Shown here: one piece after another, positions 31,640-43,453 of the stretch
Layout of the letters: every line of letters starts with the position of its first letter
Numbering within the stretch: position 1 is the first letter of the stretch
Source of the DNA: Blasia pusilla
Taxonomy: Eukaryota > Marchantiophyta > Marchantiopsida > Blasiales
Reading direction: 5' to 3'
Assembly (NCBI GenBank): GCA_050084515.1
Contig: CM114272.1
Span: forward strand, 3,286,001 to 3,350,000
Length of the DNA: 64,000 nt
Notes under the pieces: model-generated
Databases searched by the model: none
Told to the model about the DNA's origin: nothing
What the model saw: only the letters and a program-made list of their open reading frames with translations
Program-made: the position numbers and the translations under genes

Positions 31640-33420
31640 AGTTATTTGGAGCCAAACTTGGACTCAGTCCAATTAGATCCTAAGATCCAATTCTGGCCGT
31701 AGAAGGCGCCCGGTAAAGGGAAATCCCCACTCTCGATAGGAACTGTAGTTCCGAAAGGCCTGCTCTTTACCTCCCAATAGGAAGGCGAACATTGGAGAAT
31801 TGGAACCTAACTTCTGATTGTGTCCAAGACTGCCGTGCCCCGCAAAGGTCATTTCGAGCCAAACTTAGTCGGACTCCAATTGGATCCTAAGATCCAATTG
31901 CGGCCGTAGAAGGCGTCCGATAAAGGGAAATCCCCATCCTTGATTGGAATTGTAGTTCCGAATGGCATGCTCCTTGCATCCCAATAGGTCAGCAACAAGT
32001 GTAGAATGGGAATTTCGAGCCAAACTTGGAGAATCGAAACCTAACTTCTGATTGTGTCCTAGACTTTTGTGACTCACAAAAGGTCATTTCGAGCCAAACT
32101 TAGTCAGAGTCCAATTGGATCCTAAGATCCAATTCCGGCCGTAGAAGGCGTCTAGTAAAGTTGAAATCCCCATCCTCGATTGGAATTGTAGTTCCGAATG
32201 GCATGCTCCTTGCATCCCAATAGGTCCGCAACAAGTATAGAATCGGAACCTTAGTTCTGATTATGTCCAAGACTTCCGCGCCCGTTGAAGGTCATTTGGA
32301 GCCAAACTTAGTCAGAGTCCAATTGGATCCTAAGATCCAATTCCGGCCATAGAAGGCGTCTAGTAAAGGGGAATCCCCATCCTCGATTGGTACTCTAGTT
32401 CCAAATAGCTCGGCAACAAGGGTAGAATCGGAACCTAAGTTCTGATTGTGTTCGAGAGTGCCGCGCCCGCTGAAAGTCATTTGGAGCCAAACTCAGTCGG
32501 AGTCCAATTGGATCCTAAGATCCAATTTCGGCCGCTGAAGGCATCCGGTAAAAGAGAATCCCCATCCTCTATTGGAACTGTAGTTCCAAATGGCTTGCTC
32601 CTTACCTCCCAATAGGTAGGCAGACATTGGAGAATCGGAACCATAGTTTTGATTGTGTCCCAAATTGTCGTGCCCGCTGAAGATCATTTGGAGCCAAACT
32701 TAGTCGGAGTCTAATTGGATCCTAAGATCCAATACCGGCCACAGAAGGCGTCCGGTAATGGAAAATCCCCATCCTCGATTGGAATTGTAGTTCCGAATTT
32801 CCTGCTCCTTGCATCCCAATAGGTCGGAAATAAGTAGAGAATCGGAACCCTAGTTTTGATTGTGTCCACGACTGCCGCGCCCGTTGAAAGTCATTTGGAG
32901 CCAAACTTAGTCTAAGTCCAATTGGATCCTAAGATCAAATTCTTGTCGTAGAAGGCGTCTGGTAAAGGAAAATCCTCATCCTCGATTGGAATTGTAGTTC
33001 CGAATTTCTTGCTCTTTGCATCCCAATAGGTGAAAAATAAATGTAGAATCGGAATGTAAGTTCTGGTTGTCCAATTGGAATCGAAGATCCAATTTCTGCC
33101 CTAGAAGACGTCCGGCAATATTTAATCCCAATTTTCAATTGGAAATATGGGTCCGAATGACCCGCTCCTTACATCTCAATAGGTCGGCAACAAGTGTAGA
33201 ATCGGAACCATAGTTTTGATTGTGTCCTAAAGTGCCGCGATCGCTAAACGTCATTTGGAGCCAAATTTAGTCTGAGTCAAATTGGATCCTAATATCCAAT
33301 TCCGACCGTAGAAGACGTGCGGTAAAGGGCAATCCCCATCCTCGGTTGGAATTTTAGTTTCGGACAGCATGCTCCCAAGATCCCAATGGGTCAGCAACAA
33401 ATGTAGTTCTGAGCTCATTT
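31640..33420. repeat. Minisatellite array 2, about 207-bp unit, 8-9 copies
   Basis: Each unit has CATTTGGAGCCAAACTTAGT, CCAATTGGATCCTAAGATCC, AATTCCGGCCGTAGAAGGCG, GGGAAATCCCCATCC, GATTGGAATTGTAGTTCCGA, CTCCTTGCATCCCAATAGGT and GAATCGGAACCTAAGTTCTG. GAGCCAAACTT boxes start near 31651, 31858, 32093, 32301, 32485, 32693, 32900 and 33260. The common spacing is 207-208 bp; one copy near 33060 is truncated. The core CAATTGGATCCTAAGATCCAATT is an imperfect palindrome. No gene. Confidence 0.9.
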
Positions 33421-34504
33421 GGAACTAGAGTTCCGATTGCTTTTTCTTGGCACTTGGTGGGAGCTTCTCCAAGGCCAAACTTGCACATTGCGTTGTCAAC
33501 TTCAGGGCTATCTCGACCGGTAGAAACCAAATACTTCCGAGTTCATTTGGAACTAGAGTTCCAAACACCATTCAATAACCTTCTAGTGGAACAATAGTTC
33601 CAAATGCCATAGAAATGTCAGTAGGATGTACTCCAAAGCCCAAACAGCTCCTTCAGCGGGAAATAGTAGATCTATCGGCAAGAGGACTTTACAAATTCCT
33701 TCCGGCTGGGGAGAATTGGGGTTGGGGCGGAGGGTGGATGAGGCCAAGATTATTTGTTTCTTTACTTGAGAATGCTTTGGAATTGGGGCTTAAGCTCCGA
33801 TTTGGCTGACAAACCTTGGCAAAGTCCGCATTCAATCGTCCACCACCTCCTTTACTGTGAAGTCACAAAATAAATTAGTTTATGTTGCAAATATTTCTTT
33901 AACGGGTGTACGACGACTTTAACCACATCACACACTAGCCTTCGCTCTCCCGAGATATCCAAAGAAATGAACAAAATAAACATTGTCAACATCATTCTCA
34001 ACGTTTTAACTTCAAGATCATACTATATAGGCTGTCGGGGACTAAAAGAGGCTTGATTGGTTGCAAAAGAACTTGAATATATGGTCATATTTAAATGGAC
34101 TTAAGCCCTTATTTTACTTGTAAGCATGACTTCAAGAAAGTCGAAAACCCAAAAATGTTTTACTTCACCAAGATTGCCGAAATTGGTGTTTGTTGTTGTG
34201 ATTGGAAAAAGGAACAAATGACTAGTGAAAGTAAGATGTATCAAATGAGCAAACTGTAACTATATATGATTTTTTTGGTATTTCTAATTTCTTTTGTAAC
34301 TTTTTCCGAGAGTATCGGTTTTGGGTGTGGTCCTATTTCGATCATCTTGACTAGCTCATTCTTTTCATGCCAAGTAGATTTTCTAGTTTTTACTCCTTCT
34401 TTTTTTACACCTATTTTTGTGTACGGGTTAGTTTTAGGTCAATTCCTCCCAAACGCCTTCCTACTTGTGGACAAGTTGGTGAGTTTTCACGTGCGGCTTG
34501 AGCA
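33421..34504. other. Gene-free stretch after array 2
   Basis: A few further GGAACTAGAGTTCC palindromes lie at 33420-33605, then DNA without a supported gene. Confidence 0.5.
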
Positions 34505-35875
34505 TTGGGTCCTCTCTCTTTGGCTTTTCCAAGTGCAGACATAATGGCTCTCTTAGAAACTCTTCACCATCCTTCAAGTGGTAATCCATCACCTTTTGTG
34601 GAAGACTATACAATGGATATAAGAATGATGCAAAAACCTTCAACGTTCTTACATCGGTTGGCCTCTTTTGACGCTTCTATCTTGGCAACTTCTGGCCAAC
34701 TTCTTAGCCCCAATACATTGGAGGGAGAGGATGGTGTTTTGGTTTCACGACAAGATATCTTGCCCATTTCTTTTGGAGGGATGGGGCTTTCTAGCATAGT
34801 CGCATGTGCTCCAAAAAGTTTTTGGGGGGAGTTGGACTTTGGTAGCATTTAATAGTATCACTTGAATCAAGGTTTCTCCAAAAAGATGCATCTATCGTGG
34901 GGATCATGTCCCTAATGTAGATGAGGGAATCTTTTATTTTAACAACTAAGATCTACTTTGACTCTTCTTCGACTAAGATCACAAGCGATTCTACCCCCTT
35001 TCAATCAATTGATTACGGAAGGGCTTGATCGACTTCAATAACATATCTCCGAGAATTTGCACCAGATCATATTTTCCAGCATTCTCTTTAAGACATCCTC
35101 TGATATTCATCGAGCTTATTTGTGTTTATATGCGGGTCCAGCAGCAAGGGCATGGCTTACCACAACTCCGTTTATTCTTTCATTTCATCTTCCTCAAAGT
35201 ATATTCTTGACAACTTTGCGGTTAGGTTTGCCAAATGATGTATATGGGGATCCCATTGATGCAAGGGTATCTGTATTCTCCGATGTGCACATAGTGGAGA
35301 ACGAAAGGCCATACATGATGTCACTAGAGAGACGGTACCATCGGTGGTTTGTATTGCTGAGTACACCCTTGGGCAAGAGCAATTTCATGTCCTACCTTCA
35401 ACTACACATGAAACCTCTCGTAGGAGAGTTCGACCTTGTTATATCTCGAAGTGATTCGAAACACTAGGTGATGTGGTGGTTGTTGATCTAACACATTCTG
35501 ATTTGGTGTGTCAAACGCCACATACTAAAGGTTCGATGGCCGAAGCAACAACAAGAATCAAGTAGTTAAACTATACTATGAGACATGCGATTGATGGAAT
35601 TATTCTTTTTGTAATGGAAGTATTTGGTCATTTACATGTGTCTTTTGATACTTTCCTGAAAATATGTGCTTACTATTCCCTCGAGAATTATCACCTTGCC
35701 CCTTACTGTAGTCCTTCTCTCTATAGTCAATACTTATTTTTGGCAATGCATTTTTGACAACTTGCACAAGCTTTGGCATTGATATGTCGTACTGAAGTGG
35801 AAGTGGTGGGGTCGCTTGCCTCGTTGTTTGTTCAAGTTTGACCAATTACTAGCATTCTTGCCAAATTTGTTTCGG
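34505..35875 (+). pseudogene. Reverse transcriptase C-terminal region, decayed retroelement
   Basis: One phase (with stops) carries RQDILPISFGGMGLSSIVAC followed by AP, then AYLCLYAGPAARAWLTT, then LTTLRLGLPNDVYGDPID and RPYMMSLERRYHRWF. After a one-base shift near 35463 come LGDVVVVDLTHSDLV, then YTMRHAIDGIILFVMEVFGH and LHVSFDTFLKICA. This is the order found in the non-LTR-like reverse-transcriptase ORFs of mosses, lycophytes and algae: RLGGLGL, then SG.GA.AWL, TALRLRLGLP, a Cys/His segment with D..G.H, then VDIV/LADV...P...D and a final FiPlaiEtfG motif. In this copy the Cys/His residues have been lost. At least six stops and one shift. The catalytic YxDD domain would lie upstream but is not visible. 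Confidence 0.6.
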
Positions 35876-37400
35876 ATTATTAATTGTGTAGCTAGTTCGG
35901 TTGATGTTTATGTTGGCTAGTTATAATTTTCCTTGTTCTCTTTTGACTTGTTCTCTTTTGACGTGTTATTATCTTCTTCTTTTTTCCTCTTTTGTTATTA
36001 TAATAAAGTAGAATATTTTAGTCACAATCTAGCAAAAATGAAGTGTTCTTTAATTCAACTCACTTCTAGGTGTATTAAAAACTAATCGTTACACGGAAAG
36101 GGTCATAAGAGATTACAGAAACAAAAATAGATTTTAAATAATCTGTGGGATGTAATGGGAGTTTAGGTCTGTTAAGACTTTGTTTAGATCCGAAAGGAAC
36201 CCAAGCCCATTCCAAATTTGACATTGGGGTTGACTTGATAGACCATAGACTTGTTGAGCTTTTCGTCAAAGGGATGTTCCCTTGTATTTTTCCATTGTTC
36301 ACATCTCATTATCTGATTAGTGAACTTCTGGGATTGTTGAGTTCTCGGAAATTGAAGTTCAAAGCCATCGTAGGCGGCAAATAAGAAGTAAGAAGTAAAT
36401 GTGAATATTCTGGTGCTCAAGAATTCTAGCGTAGTGCATACACTTCATGGTCACGTCTTCATCTTTGACTTGCAAGTTCAATTGAAAATAGTGAGGATTC
36501 CAATCAGAGAAAGAGATGGAAACGGAAAGGGGATCGAAGGAGCAAAGCATTGTTAAGAAGAAGTTTTAATATTCCACATTTTTTTCTGTCTTTCCAAGAT
36601 TAAGTTTTTCTTCAATTATTCACGTTTGTGATTTTCTTTGCTTTCAAGTCGAGGCTATCAAATATCGATCGTGATACTGAAATCGGACCATCGAATCGGG
36701 AAAACTCTGGTGGTCTCCTTTCTCACGTTTGACTCGTAACCGTGCGCGGACAGCTGTACGGATGCAAAAAAAATCGACGAGCTCTCCGAATCTCGGATGC
36801 GAATGCCGAGAGAGTTAAATCCTACGGTTGATGGCAGTTCGATCGATTCAAACCCAGTCGCACTGACTCCACGCGCCTGGGTCAAGAATGATTATTGGAT
36901 CACAAATTTCTCGGGATCGCCACACGATGAAAGCGGGGGTCCAGGAAGGGGGTTTCCAGAGAGGTGGGATGCACGCGTTTTAGGGTTCCGAGCACGTGTG
37001 CGCGCGCTCAAGACTTCGAAGGAAAGTCATTGGGTGTATGAAAGTCCATTAAGAAAGCCAGTAAGAATGTGGATTCCAGGCGCAAGCTCATGTCAACAAC
37101 CTGCCAGATATGGGAGTGACAGCGAGTGAATGACACGTCCACCGAACCGGCCTGCACATACGAGATTGAAAAGAAGAGTCTACAAGAGCCAAAATCCTAA
37201 CGGCGAAATGCACCAACGCGTGTACAAAGAGCCACCATTCGTCGCTCCAAAGCAACATAAAGACATTGTCGACACAGTAAATCAAAGGTAATCAGTACAA
37301 TATCCATCAGTATCTCTAACTCTCACGCCGCGGGAACGAGAATGAGAAAAACTTATCCAACATTTCACTCCGCCACCGATTAAACATTTTAAAAAAGGAA
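35876..37400. other. Gene-free stretch
   Basis: AT-rich to 36660, then a more GC-rich part. Open frames up to 110 codons occur but none shows a domain. Confidence 0.45.
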
Positions 37401-37413
37401 TAAATAAATAAAT
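37388..37413. repeat. AAAT microsatellite
   Basis: AATAAATAAATAAATA; on the minus strand it begins just after the possible splice donor at 37415. Confidence 0.8.
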
Positions 37414-37916
37414 ACCAGCAATCGCCGCTGCAGTATACTACGCTCCAGATGTTCTCAATCAGAACTCCGAACGACCCGGCGGAACTTGCCAGTGATAGGA
37501 TTCCAGTCGCGTACGAGCGATCTACCGTTCCGACGAAGATGATTAATCCATAGAGTACTACGTACAATCTGATGCCCACCCGCCAAGCTCAGTGTGCGGC
37601 CAGCTAGTCACATTGGAATCCAACTTCAGTACGCAAAGGTGAATCTGAGACGCGAACCCAATTGCAAGATGGGTATGAATTGGAATGCTATTATCAGATT
37701 TCATAAGTGCAAGCAAACTATTCCATCAGATCCACCACGATGGCTTCAGTTTTGATTCTATATACGAAAATGTAGATAATATTTACTGGCTCGTGCTTAA
37801 GCGTCATTAAAAGTCATAAAAGCTACAGATTTGTCAGGCGAAGATGTCAAGCGATCTCGATCGAGCTCAAAGTAGCCTGATTAAAACTCACGAAGGCTGC
37901 CTATAGACGTCCCCCA

Positions 37917-38444
37917 TTACGTGATAATGAATGTCGTGACTATTGCCAGGATGAGCGTGCCAACGGCAGATCCGGCCACTATGACGCGAGGGATCGAAGC
38001 ACTGGTTAGGCAAAGGATAGCGCAGTTCTGCTCGTCCGTTGTTTCTCCTTCAGTGTAAAAATGGTTTACGTAAAACGTAGCGCCTTCCGTCGTTATTTTA
38101 TACTCAGCGAGCTGCGCAATCCTCTCCAAGCAATCCACCACCCCCGTCGCGTTCAATACCTTAGGGTTGTAGTAAGCGTCCAGTTTGCAAGGAGGGGTTC
38201 GATTGTTGTCTGAGTCCTTGGAAAAGGGGATTCCTTGGAATAGGCTCGAGACACTCTTGCCATCGATCGGCAGATAGTTTTGGTAGATGCTTTGTAATGT
38301 CAGAGTGGAGGGAGAATCGTTGGGTGGCGGAGGGCTCTGTCCAAGAACTGTGGTGCACGTCAACAGTAACAGCCCAATCAGGAGCCCCATGGTTGTCACC
38401 ATAGAGTTTTGAACGCTTGATGTCGATCCCATTTCCTGTGACAT
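37917..38444 (-). CDS. Small secreted/membrane protein with four cysteines
   Basis: 175 residues from ATG 38444; M5 or M15 are possible alternative starts. A hydrophobic segment at residues 16-35 (TMGLLIGLLLLTCTTVLG) should act as signal peptide. It is followed by a proline run QSPPPPNDSP, as in cell-surface proteins. The ectodomain has cysteines at 86, 105, 141 and 145 and N-x-T sites at 81 and 98. Residues 152-175 form a second hydrophobic segment (VIVAGSAVGTLILAIVTTFI), so the protein is membrane- or GPI-anchored. I do not recognise the family. The stop codon overlaps a possible splice donor (AC|GTAATG at 37920). Joining to an open segment at 37568-37416 would keep frame and extend the hydrophobic end by about 50 residues, so the 3' end is not certain. 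Confidence 0.6.
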   Translation of the reverse strand: MSQEMGSTSSVQNSMVTTMGLLIGLLLLTCTTVLGQSPPPPNDSPSTLTLQSIYQNYLPIDGKSVSSLFQGIPFSKDSDNNRTPPCKLDAYYNPKVLNATGVVDCLERIAQLAEYKITTEGATFYVNHFYTEGETTDEQNCAILCLTSASIPRVIVAGSAVGTLILAIVTTFIIT

Positions 38445-38779
38445 AGATTTGATTCGTTAGCATGTGTTATCGAGCGCCAGACATCTGATAACCTTTCAAT
38501 TAAAGTCTAGTTAAGGCTCATGCTTGTTTACAAAACCGCCAAACCTTTCGCATCGAGACTCCCATGGACTTTAAAAAAATGTGGCAGTGAAGTGTAGCTG
38601 GTTAGTCTTCAAATCTTAGGGAATTCCAGTGTACAGTTCAGTATTTACTATGCATCAAGGATAGAAATTCACCCCCTTCGCGATGAATCACGGTTCACTT
38701 TTGTTTCTTTAAATGGAATCCGTTTCAAAAGTCTTTGTCCTCATCAAAAAATTCTACACTTTTCTGGTTGTGTGAACTT

Positions 38780-39375
38780 GGTCTCAGCGCTCCAACATGG
38801 ATTTCAGTCCTCCTAATTTCCAAACTTCCTGCTATTCCTGATGGTGTTAGCTTGCCCTTAAATCCATCATAAACTCTAGACAGTGCTCCGACATGGATTT
38901 CAGTGCTCCTAATTTTCTAAATTCTTACTATTTCTGACTGCATCAACTTGTTCAGAAACTCTAGATTCCTCCAAATCACATAGATATAAATCCAAATTTC
39001 TGACTATTCGTCGTTGTGTGAACTTGTGCTTAGCTTGATAAGAAACTCTAGAGAGGGCTCCGACATGGATTGCAGTCTGCCCAATTTCCAAGCTTTTCAC
39101 CGTTCCGGATTGAGTGAACTAACCCTTCACTGATGAGAAACTCTAGAGAGCGTTCTAAATCACATAAATTTCACTTCTCCTAATTTCCAAGCTTCTTTCT
39201 AGTCCTGATTGCGCAAACTTGTCACCCTCAACTTGATAAGAGACGCTAGAGAGCGCTCAGATATAGTTTTCAGAACTCCGAAATTCGAAACTATTCACTA
39301 TTCCACACTGTCTGAACTTACCCTTAAATTGACGAGAATCTGTAGATCTAGAGAGCGCTCCACATTGATTGGAGC
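38780..39375. repeat. Minisatellite array 3, about 85-105-bp unit, six copies
   Basis: Units start with GCTCCGACATGGATTTCAGT or a variant (38787, 38883, 38968, 39056, 39153, 39255, 39356) and contain CTAATTTCCAA and GATAAGAAACTCTAGAGAGC. Copies are 60-85% alike. No gene. Confidence 0.85.
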
Positions 39376-40090
39376 GCAGTGTTGTGAAGACCATAAATTC
39401 TGTGAAACATCCCATTCCTGGCAACGTCCAGCTGAGCTGACTATTCCGACACCGCCCAGCTGAGTTTGGTGATGCACGAGTGTCCAAGTATTGAATCTCA
39501 ACTACTCTACCCCAACACGTTTTCAAATATGTCCGAAGGTTTTGAACCGTCCCCTTAAAAACTGTGATGTGTTTCCCCAACCTCATATAAAAAATTAAAG
39601 TCCCCAAACCCAGACCCCTCCTATCAAATCATTCATTTTGATCGGACGCAGTACTGCAATTGCGATATACATGAAGCCCTTCACTTAGCTAAACTCGAAA
39701 CCAATGCTCATGAGACTCAGGCCGAAGAAGAAAATCACTCACCTGAAGACCGCTGGGCTTCCGAGTCTCCTGGCCCAAGATGCGCGCAGGCATGCAAACA
39801 GAAATTGGAACTCTGCGTTGCTGGTTAGAGAATTCTACAGAGGGCTCAATATCCGATCTCGCCTGTTGATCTTCCCCACAAGCACCGAACGACGAGTCAA
39901 TTCTACTATAGACACAGTCCCCTTCCTCCTAGTGATCCGTCAAGCACCGAGCTCAAAGGAGCGATCTTTGTTTACAGGACCGCAGTCGATCGGATGTAGG
40001 CCAATCAACTTAGCGACATCAACGGAATTGACTTGAAATCCAATTACACCAGAGCTTTGTCTCCATACACAAGAGTGATGACCACGGACC
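39376..40090. other. Gene-free stretch
   Basis: Open frames up to 116 codons without domain signals. No repeat seen. Confidence 0.45.
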
Positions 40091-40101
40091 TAGACAGGTG
40101 A

Positions 40102-40134
40102 GATGAGATGAAATGAAATGAAATGAAATGAAAT
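40102..40134. repeat. GAAAT microsatellite
   Basis: GATGAGATGAAATGAAATGA and further GAAAT units, about six in all. Confidence 0.9.
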
Positions 40135-40471
40135 TCTTTCCACAGAGCTGCGCGTTGGCATGAGACAGGGAAGCAAACGCTTAGTGCTATGGCAGGAGTG
40201 GGTAGATATATTTCAGGGCTCACGAGTCCGCGAGAGTTTAAATGTGGCCAACAGGGAAATCCATGATTGCGGAAGAGATCGAGCGAGTCACTTTCCATCA
40301 GTGGAAAGTCGAGCTCGAGAAATCTTGAAATGCCGTACGCTAGTAGTTCTCATGATGAGCACCGCCATTCAGTGACGACGTAGATCTTTCCGTGAGAGTC
40401 AATGCATCAGAAAGCGCAAACTCTGGATGCCGGTGTTGATCTCCTACTTTCAACTGCAATGATACTGTGGT

Positions 40472-40610
40472 ACGCGCATTCGATCGGGATTCGGGACTCA
40501 AAGATGCTTAGGATCCGAGGCTGCACTGCTGTAGTAAACGCATTCGATGGGAATTCGGGACTCAAGATTCGGGACTTTCGAGACTGAGGATTCGAGGCTG
40601 GACTGCTTGT
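40472..40610. repeat. Tandem duplication, about 66 bp
   Basis: CGCATTCGATCGGGATTCGG, then GACTCAA, then AGGATCCGAGGCTGCACTGC is repeated with small changes. The shorter motif GGGATTCGGGACTC occurs three times. Confidence 0.8.
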
Positions 40611-40619
40611 TTTCGAAAA

Positions 40620-41662
40620 CCCCCTTATGGTCCCTGCGTACTTCAGTCAATCCGATGTTGACACGCGTCTTATGTGAGTCGGGGTCAAAAGACCCGAGTC
40701 CGCCCCGAAACGCCAGTGTTGAGTAAGTAACGAAGACGGACTCCCTGGCGCCTATTCATTTGGTCAAGGGTGAGTTAGGATAGATTCGATAGATGACTCC
40801 CGCAAAACTTAGGGTTTTCAAGATCATTTGTTGCTTGTTGGAGTTGTTGCTTGTTGGCGTGGGAAACAATTATTCTCCGTCCGGTTAAATTAATTAAACA
40901 GGCTTGTTGAGAAAAATTTTGATTTTTTTTATTTTTCTTACCACCATTTACAAAATTGAAACTTGTGCCAATGAAGCATTTTTCCACACTCCACAAAATT
41001 CATAGTTGAGTTCTCTTTAATTAGAAGAACCCTCACTCTTATCATCTAGACCCAAGGTTTTAGAATCCAATTATGAATTCTAAAACCTTGTAGTCTATAA
41101 CCTTCTAAAACTTTTTTCCTTCTCTTTCTTCTTCCAATTCCAACAGCAATTACTTTGAAAACTAAGTAAGGCATTAATCTTCGGATTCTCCAAGATTGTT
41201 AGTAATTTCTCTCTTCAAACTCCTCCTCGATCCCTCTTAATTAACACCTTCAATTAGTAATGAATTGTTCTATAGTATCCTCATGCACTTAATCTCACTT
41301 TTTGAGAGCTGTAGAAACAATCTTGATGTGATTCAAATTCTTACATAACGCTCGTCTTCCTAGCTTCCCAGTGTTGCACAAATCTCCTTGCGCACACAAA
41401 TAAAATTCCCTCAAAGCTTTAAAACGTCATCTCCAACTTTCTACAACATAAATTTGACATACCCTTTCACCTTGAATATGAAGAAATTTTTTTCTCAAAG
41501 TTTAATGAGTAGATATGGAATGTCCCATTACAATTCCATATCTAATTCTAGTTAAATAAGGTTCAGCAAAAATGACAAGATGTACAATTTATACTCTGAC
41601 CTTATTACGATATTCTTTTTTTCTATTAATTAACTTTTCGACTATGTTTCCAAACTTTTAAT
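40620..41662. other. Gene-free stretch
   Basis: AT-rich DNA. A palindromic pair lies at 41052-41091 (AAGGTTTTAGAATCCAATTA, then TGAATTCTAAAACCTT). No supported gene. Confidence 0.5.
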
Positions 41663-42079
41663 TGCTGTAGGGATGAGAGTTGAGTCTTGTAGGTTCGGAA
41701 TTCTAGAAGATAATCAAGAAGAGTGTAGGAAAGCTGTTAGAGAGTGAGTAACTACCGTGACAGATTCAGTTCTGAAAGTAGGGTGAGCCGCCATTCTTCA
41801 GGTCTCTTTGAGGTCTTTGTGGAGCTCTGTAATTGCAGATTCGCAAGAGTCTTTGTTTGCACTTGAGAAGAGTCTTTTCCGAGAGGGAAGAAAATATTTT
41901 TATTCTTCTGTACTTGTAAGACAATGTCGTTGTAGTAGTCAGTAAAATCCTTAAAGAAGGAGTTATTCTTGTTATTTCTTAGAAAACCTCTCTTTACTCA
42001 GGAAATAGTGGTCTCTTGGGAACGAACTTAATACTTTACGATCGAAAGAGTATCTTTTTCCTTGAGTTGTACATTACAC
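41663..42079 (+). repeat. Dispersed repeat R2, copy 2
   Basis: Partner of 12045-12432, about 80% alike. It has one extra segment (AGGAAAGCTGTTAGAGAG, about 41730) absent from copy 1. Its right end at 42079 meets the 3' end of protein Y copy B, which it probably truncates. Confidence 0.8.
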
Positions 42080-42740
42080 ATTCCTACTCCTAGGTCTAAC
42101 TCTCTTAAAACTACAAGAAAAACATAATACATGACCTTACAAGGGAAGTATCTTTTCCCAGTTGTCTCTCTTTGGACAAAGTCATCATACAAACATGTGG
42201 GAAAGAAATAGATATGTGTAACATACATCCTAGAAACACCCAAATTCACAATGTTGTTCCTAATCAAAGACATTCTTCCTATTCCATTCCCACTATGCAT
42301 ATCTTTTGTGGGAATGACTTCCATGTTAACCTCCCAAGCTAATGCGATTTTCTTTGCCCTCTCCACCTATGGCCTACATATTCTATTTCTCTTCACTCCA
42401 TTTCTAGATTCAAAAAAAATAGTGGTTTGAGATCATGCATCTTTTCACGATACAAGTTGTCATGAATCTTAGATTGGATCTTAAATGCAAACAACTTTTT
42501 CATACAAACGTATTCTGAACTCCTCCCATCTACCATCATAAACCCTATACTTGTAAGATTGTCCACTTCCTCATGAGTATAATTGGTATCTAGAGCATTA
42601 GGCCAAATCATGGGGGTATTCCCTAGAGCTGCAATGGCAATTGGGTATGATTTTCTAAACTCGCATGATTCATTTGGACAAAAGATGTACTTCAATTGAT
42701 CTCCTATGCTTGAAAATTGATCAAGGGTTCTCATCCTCCA
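42028..42740 (-). pseudogene. Unclassified repeat protein Y, copy B
   Basis: Minus-strand frames 42734-42393 and 42366-42028 read DQFSSIGDQLKYIFCPNESC, EFRKSYPIAIAALGNTPMIW, EEVDNLTSIGFMMVDGRSSE and YREKMHDLKPLFFLNLEME, then after a stop and frame change VERAKKIALAWEVNMEVIPT and KDMHSGNGIGRM, RMYVTHIYFFPTCLYDDFVQ and LRELDLGVGM. It matches copy A at 9990-10668 along its length and is the better preserved. The last residues come from repeat R2. It lies downstream of X copy 2 on the same strand with a 0.7-kb spacer. Function unknown. Confidence 0.6.
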
Positions 42741-43453
42741 AAAGCCTAGCTATGATCGGCCTATCCTTATATAGTTACTCTTCAAGAATGTGTTGAATAC
42801 TCTCCTTATTCCAACACATCCAACCCTATAGGTGGATCTACGTCCGAGATTGCTTCAAGATATATGCCATCTTTTGAGATTGAAATATGTCTTTATAACA
42901 AGAATACCATATTTTTTAATAACTCCCAAGCTAGGATGATGGGAAGCCTCGGGGGGGACACTCTATGTAAACCTCCTACATCACCTACGATGTTTTGGGG
43001 TCGGAACCCCTAACTTGTAAGTGAATTTTTTTTTCCTCCCCCTTACTTACTTTAAAACCGTAATTTTTTTAAAATTATGACCCCTATATTTTGTTAAGTA
43101 AATTTGTGTCCTTGATTTGTTTAGGGGCTTGAAAGTAAAGATAAGTACCCCTTCGCATAGCGGTCTTGTATTGTTGCACTTGATAACAGACTATTAAAAG
43201 CTTTCAGCAATACCCAAGCCACTGCCAAACATAGTTATGATATGTAAGGTGGAATTATCTGCATGTTTCCATTGAATCAATATTTAGTGCAGCTTCCACT
43301 CTCCCCATTACTTTGACACCTATGATGGAGAGGAATTGAACCTCAGTAACGGCAGGATGCTCATATGGCCATGTCGTCATCCCCCTAACTTATCCTCTCC
43401 CAAAACTAGCCTATCATAAACTCAAAAAATGACTTCACACTACAATATGCACA
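42741..43453. other. Spacer between X and Y at locus 2
   Basis: AT-rich, no supported frame. It separates the end of X (43454) from the start of Y (42740) on the minus strand. Confidence 0.5.
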
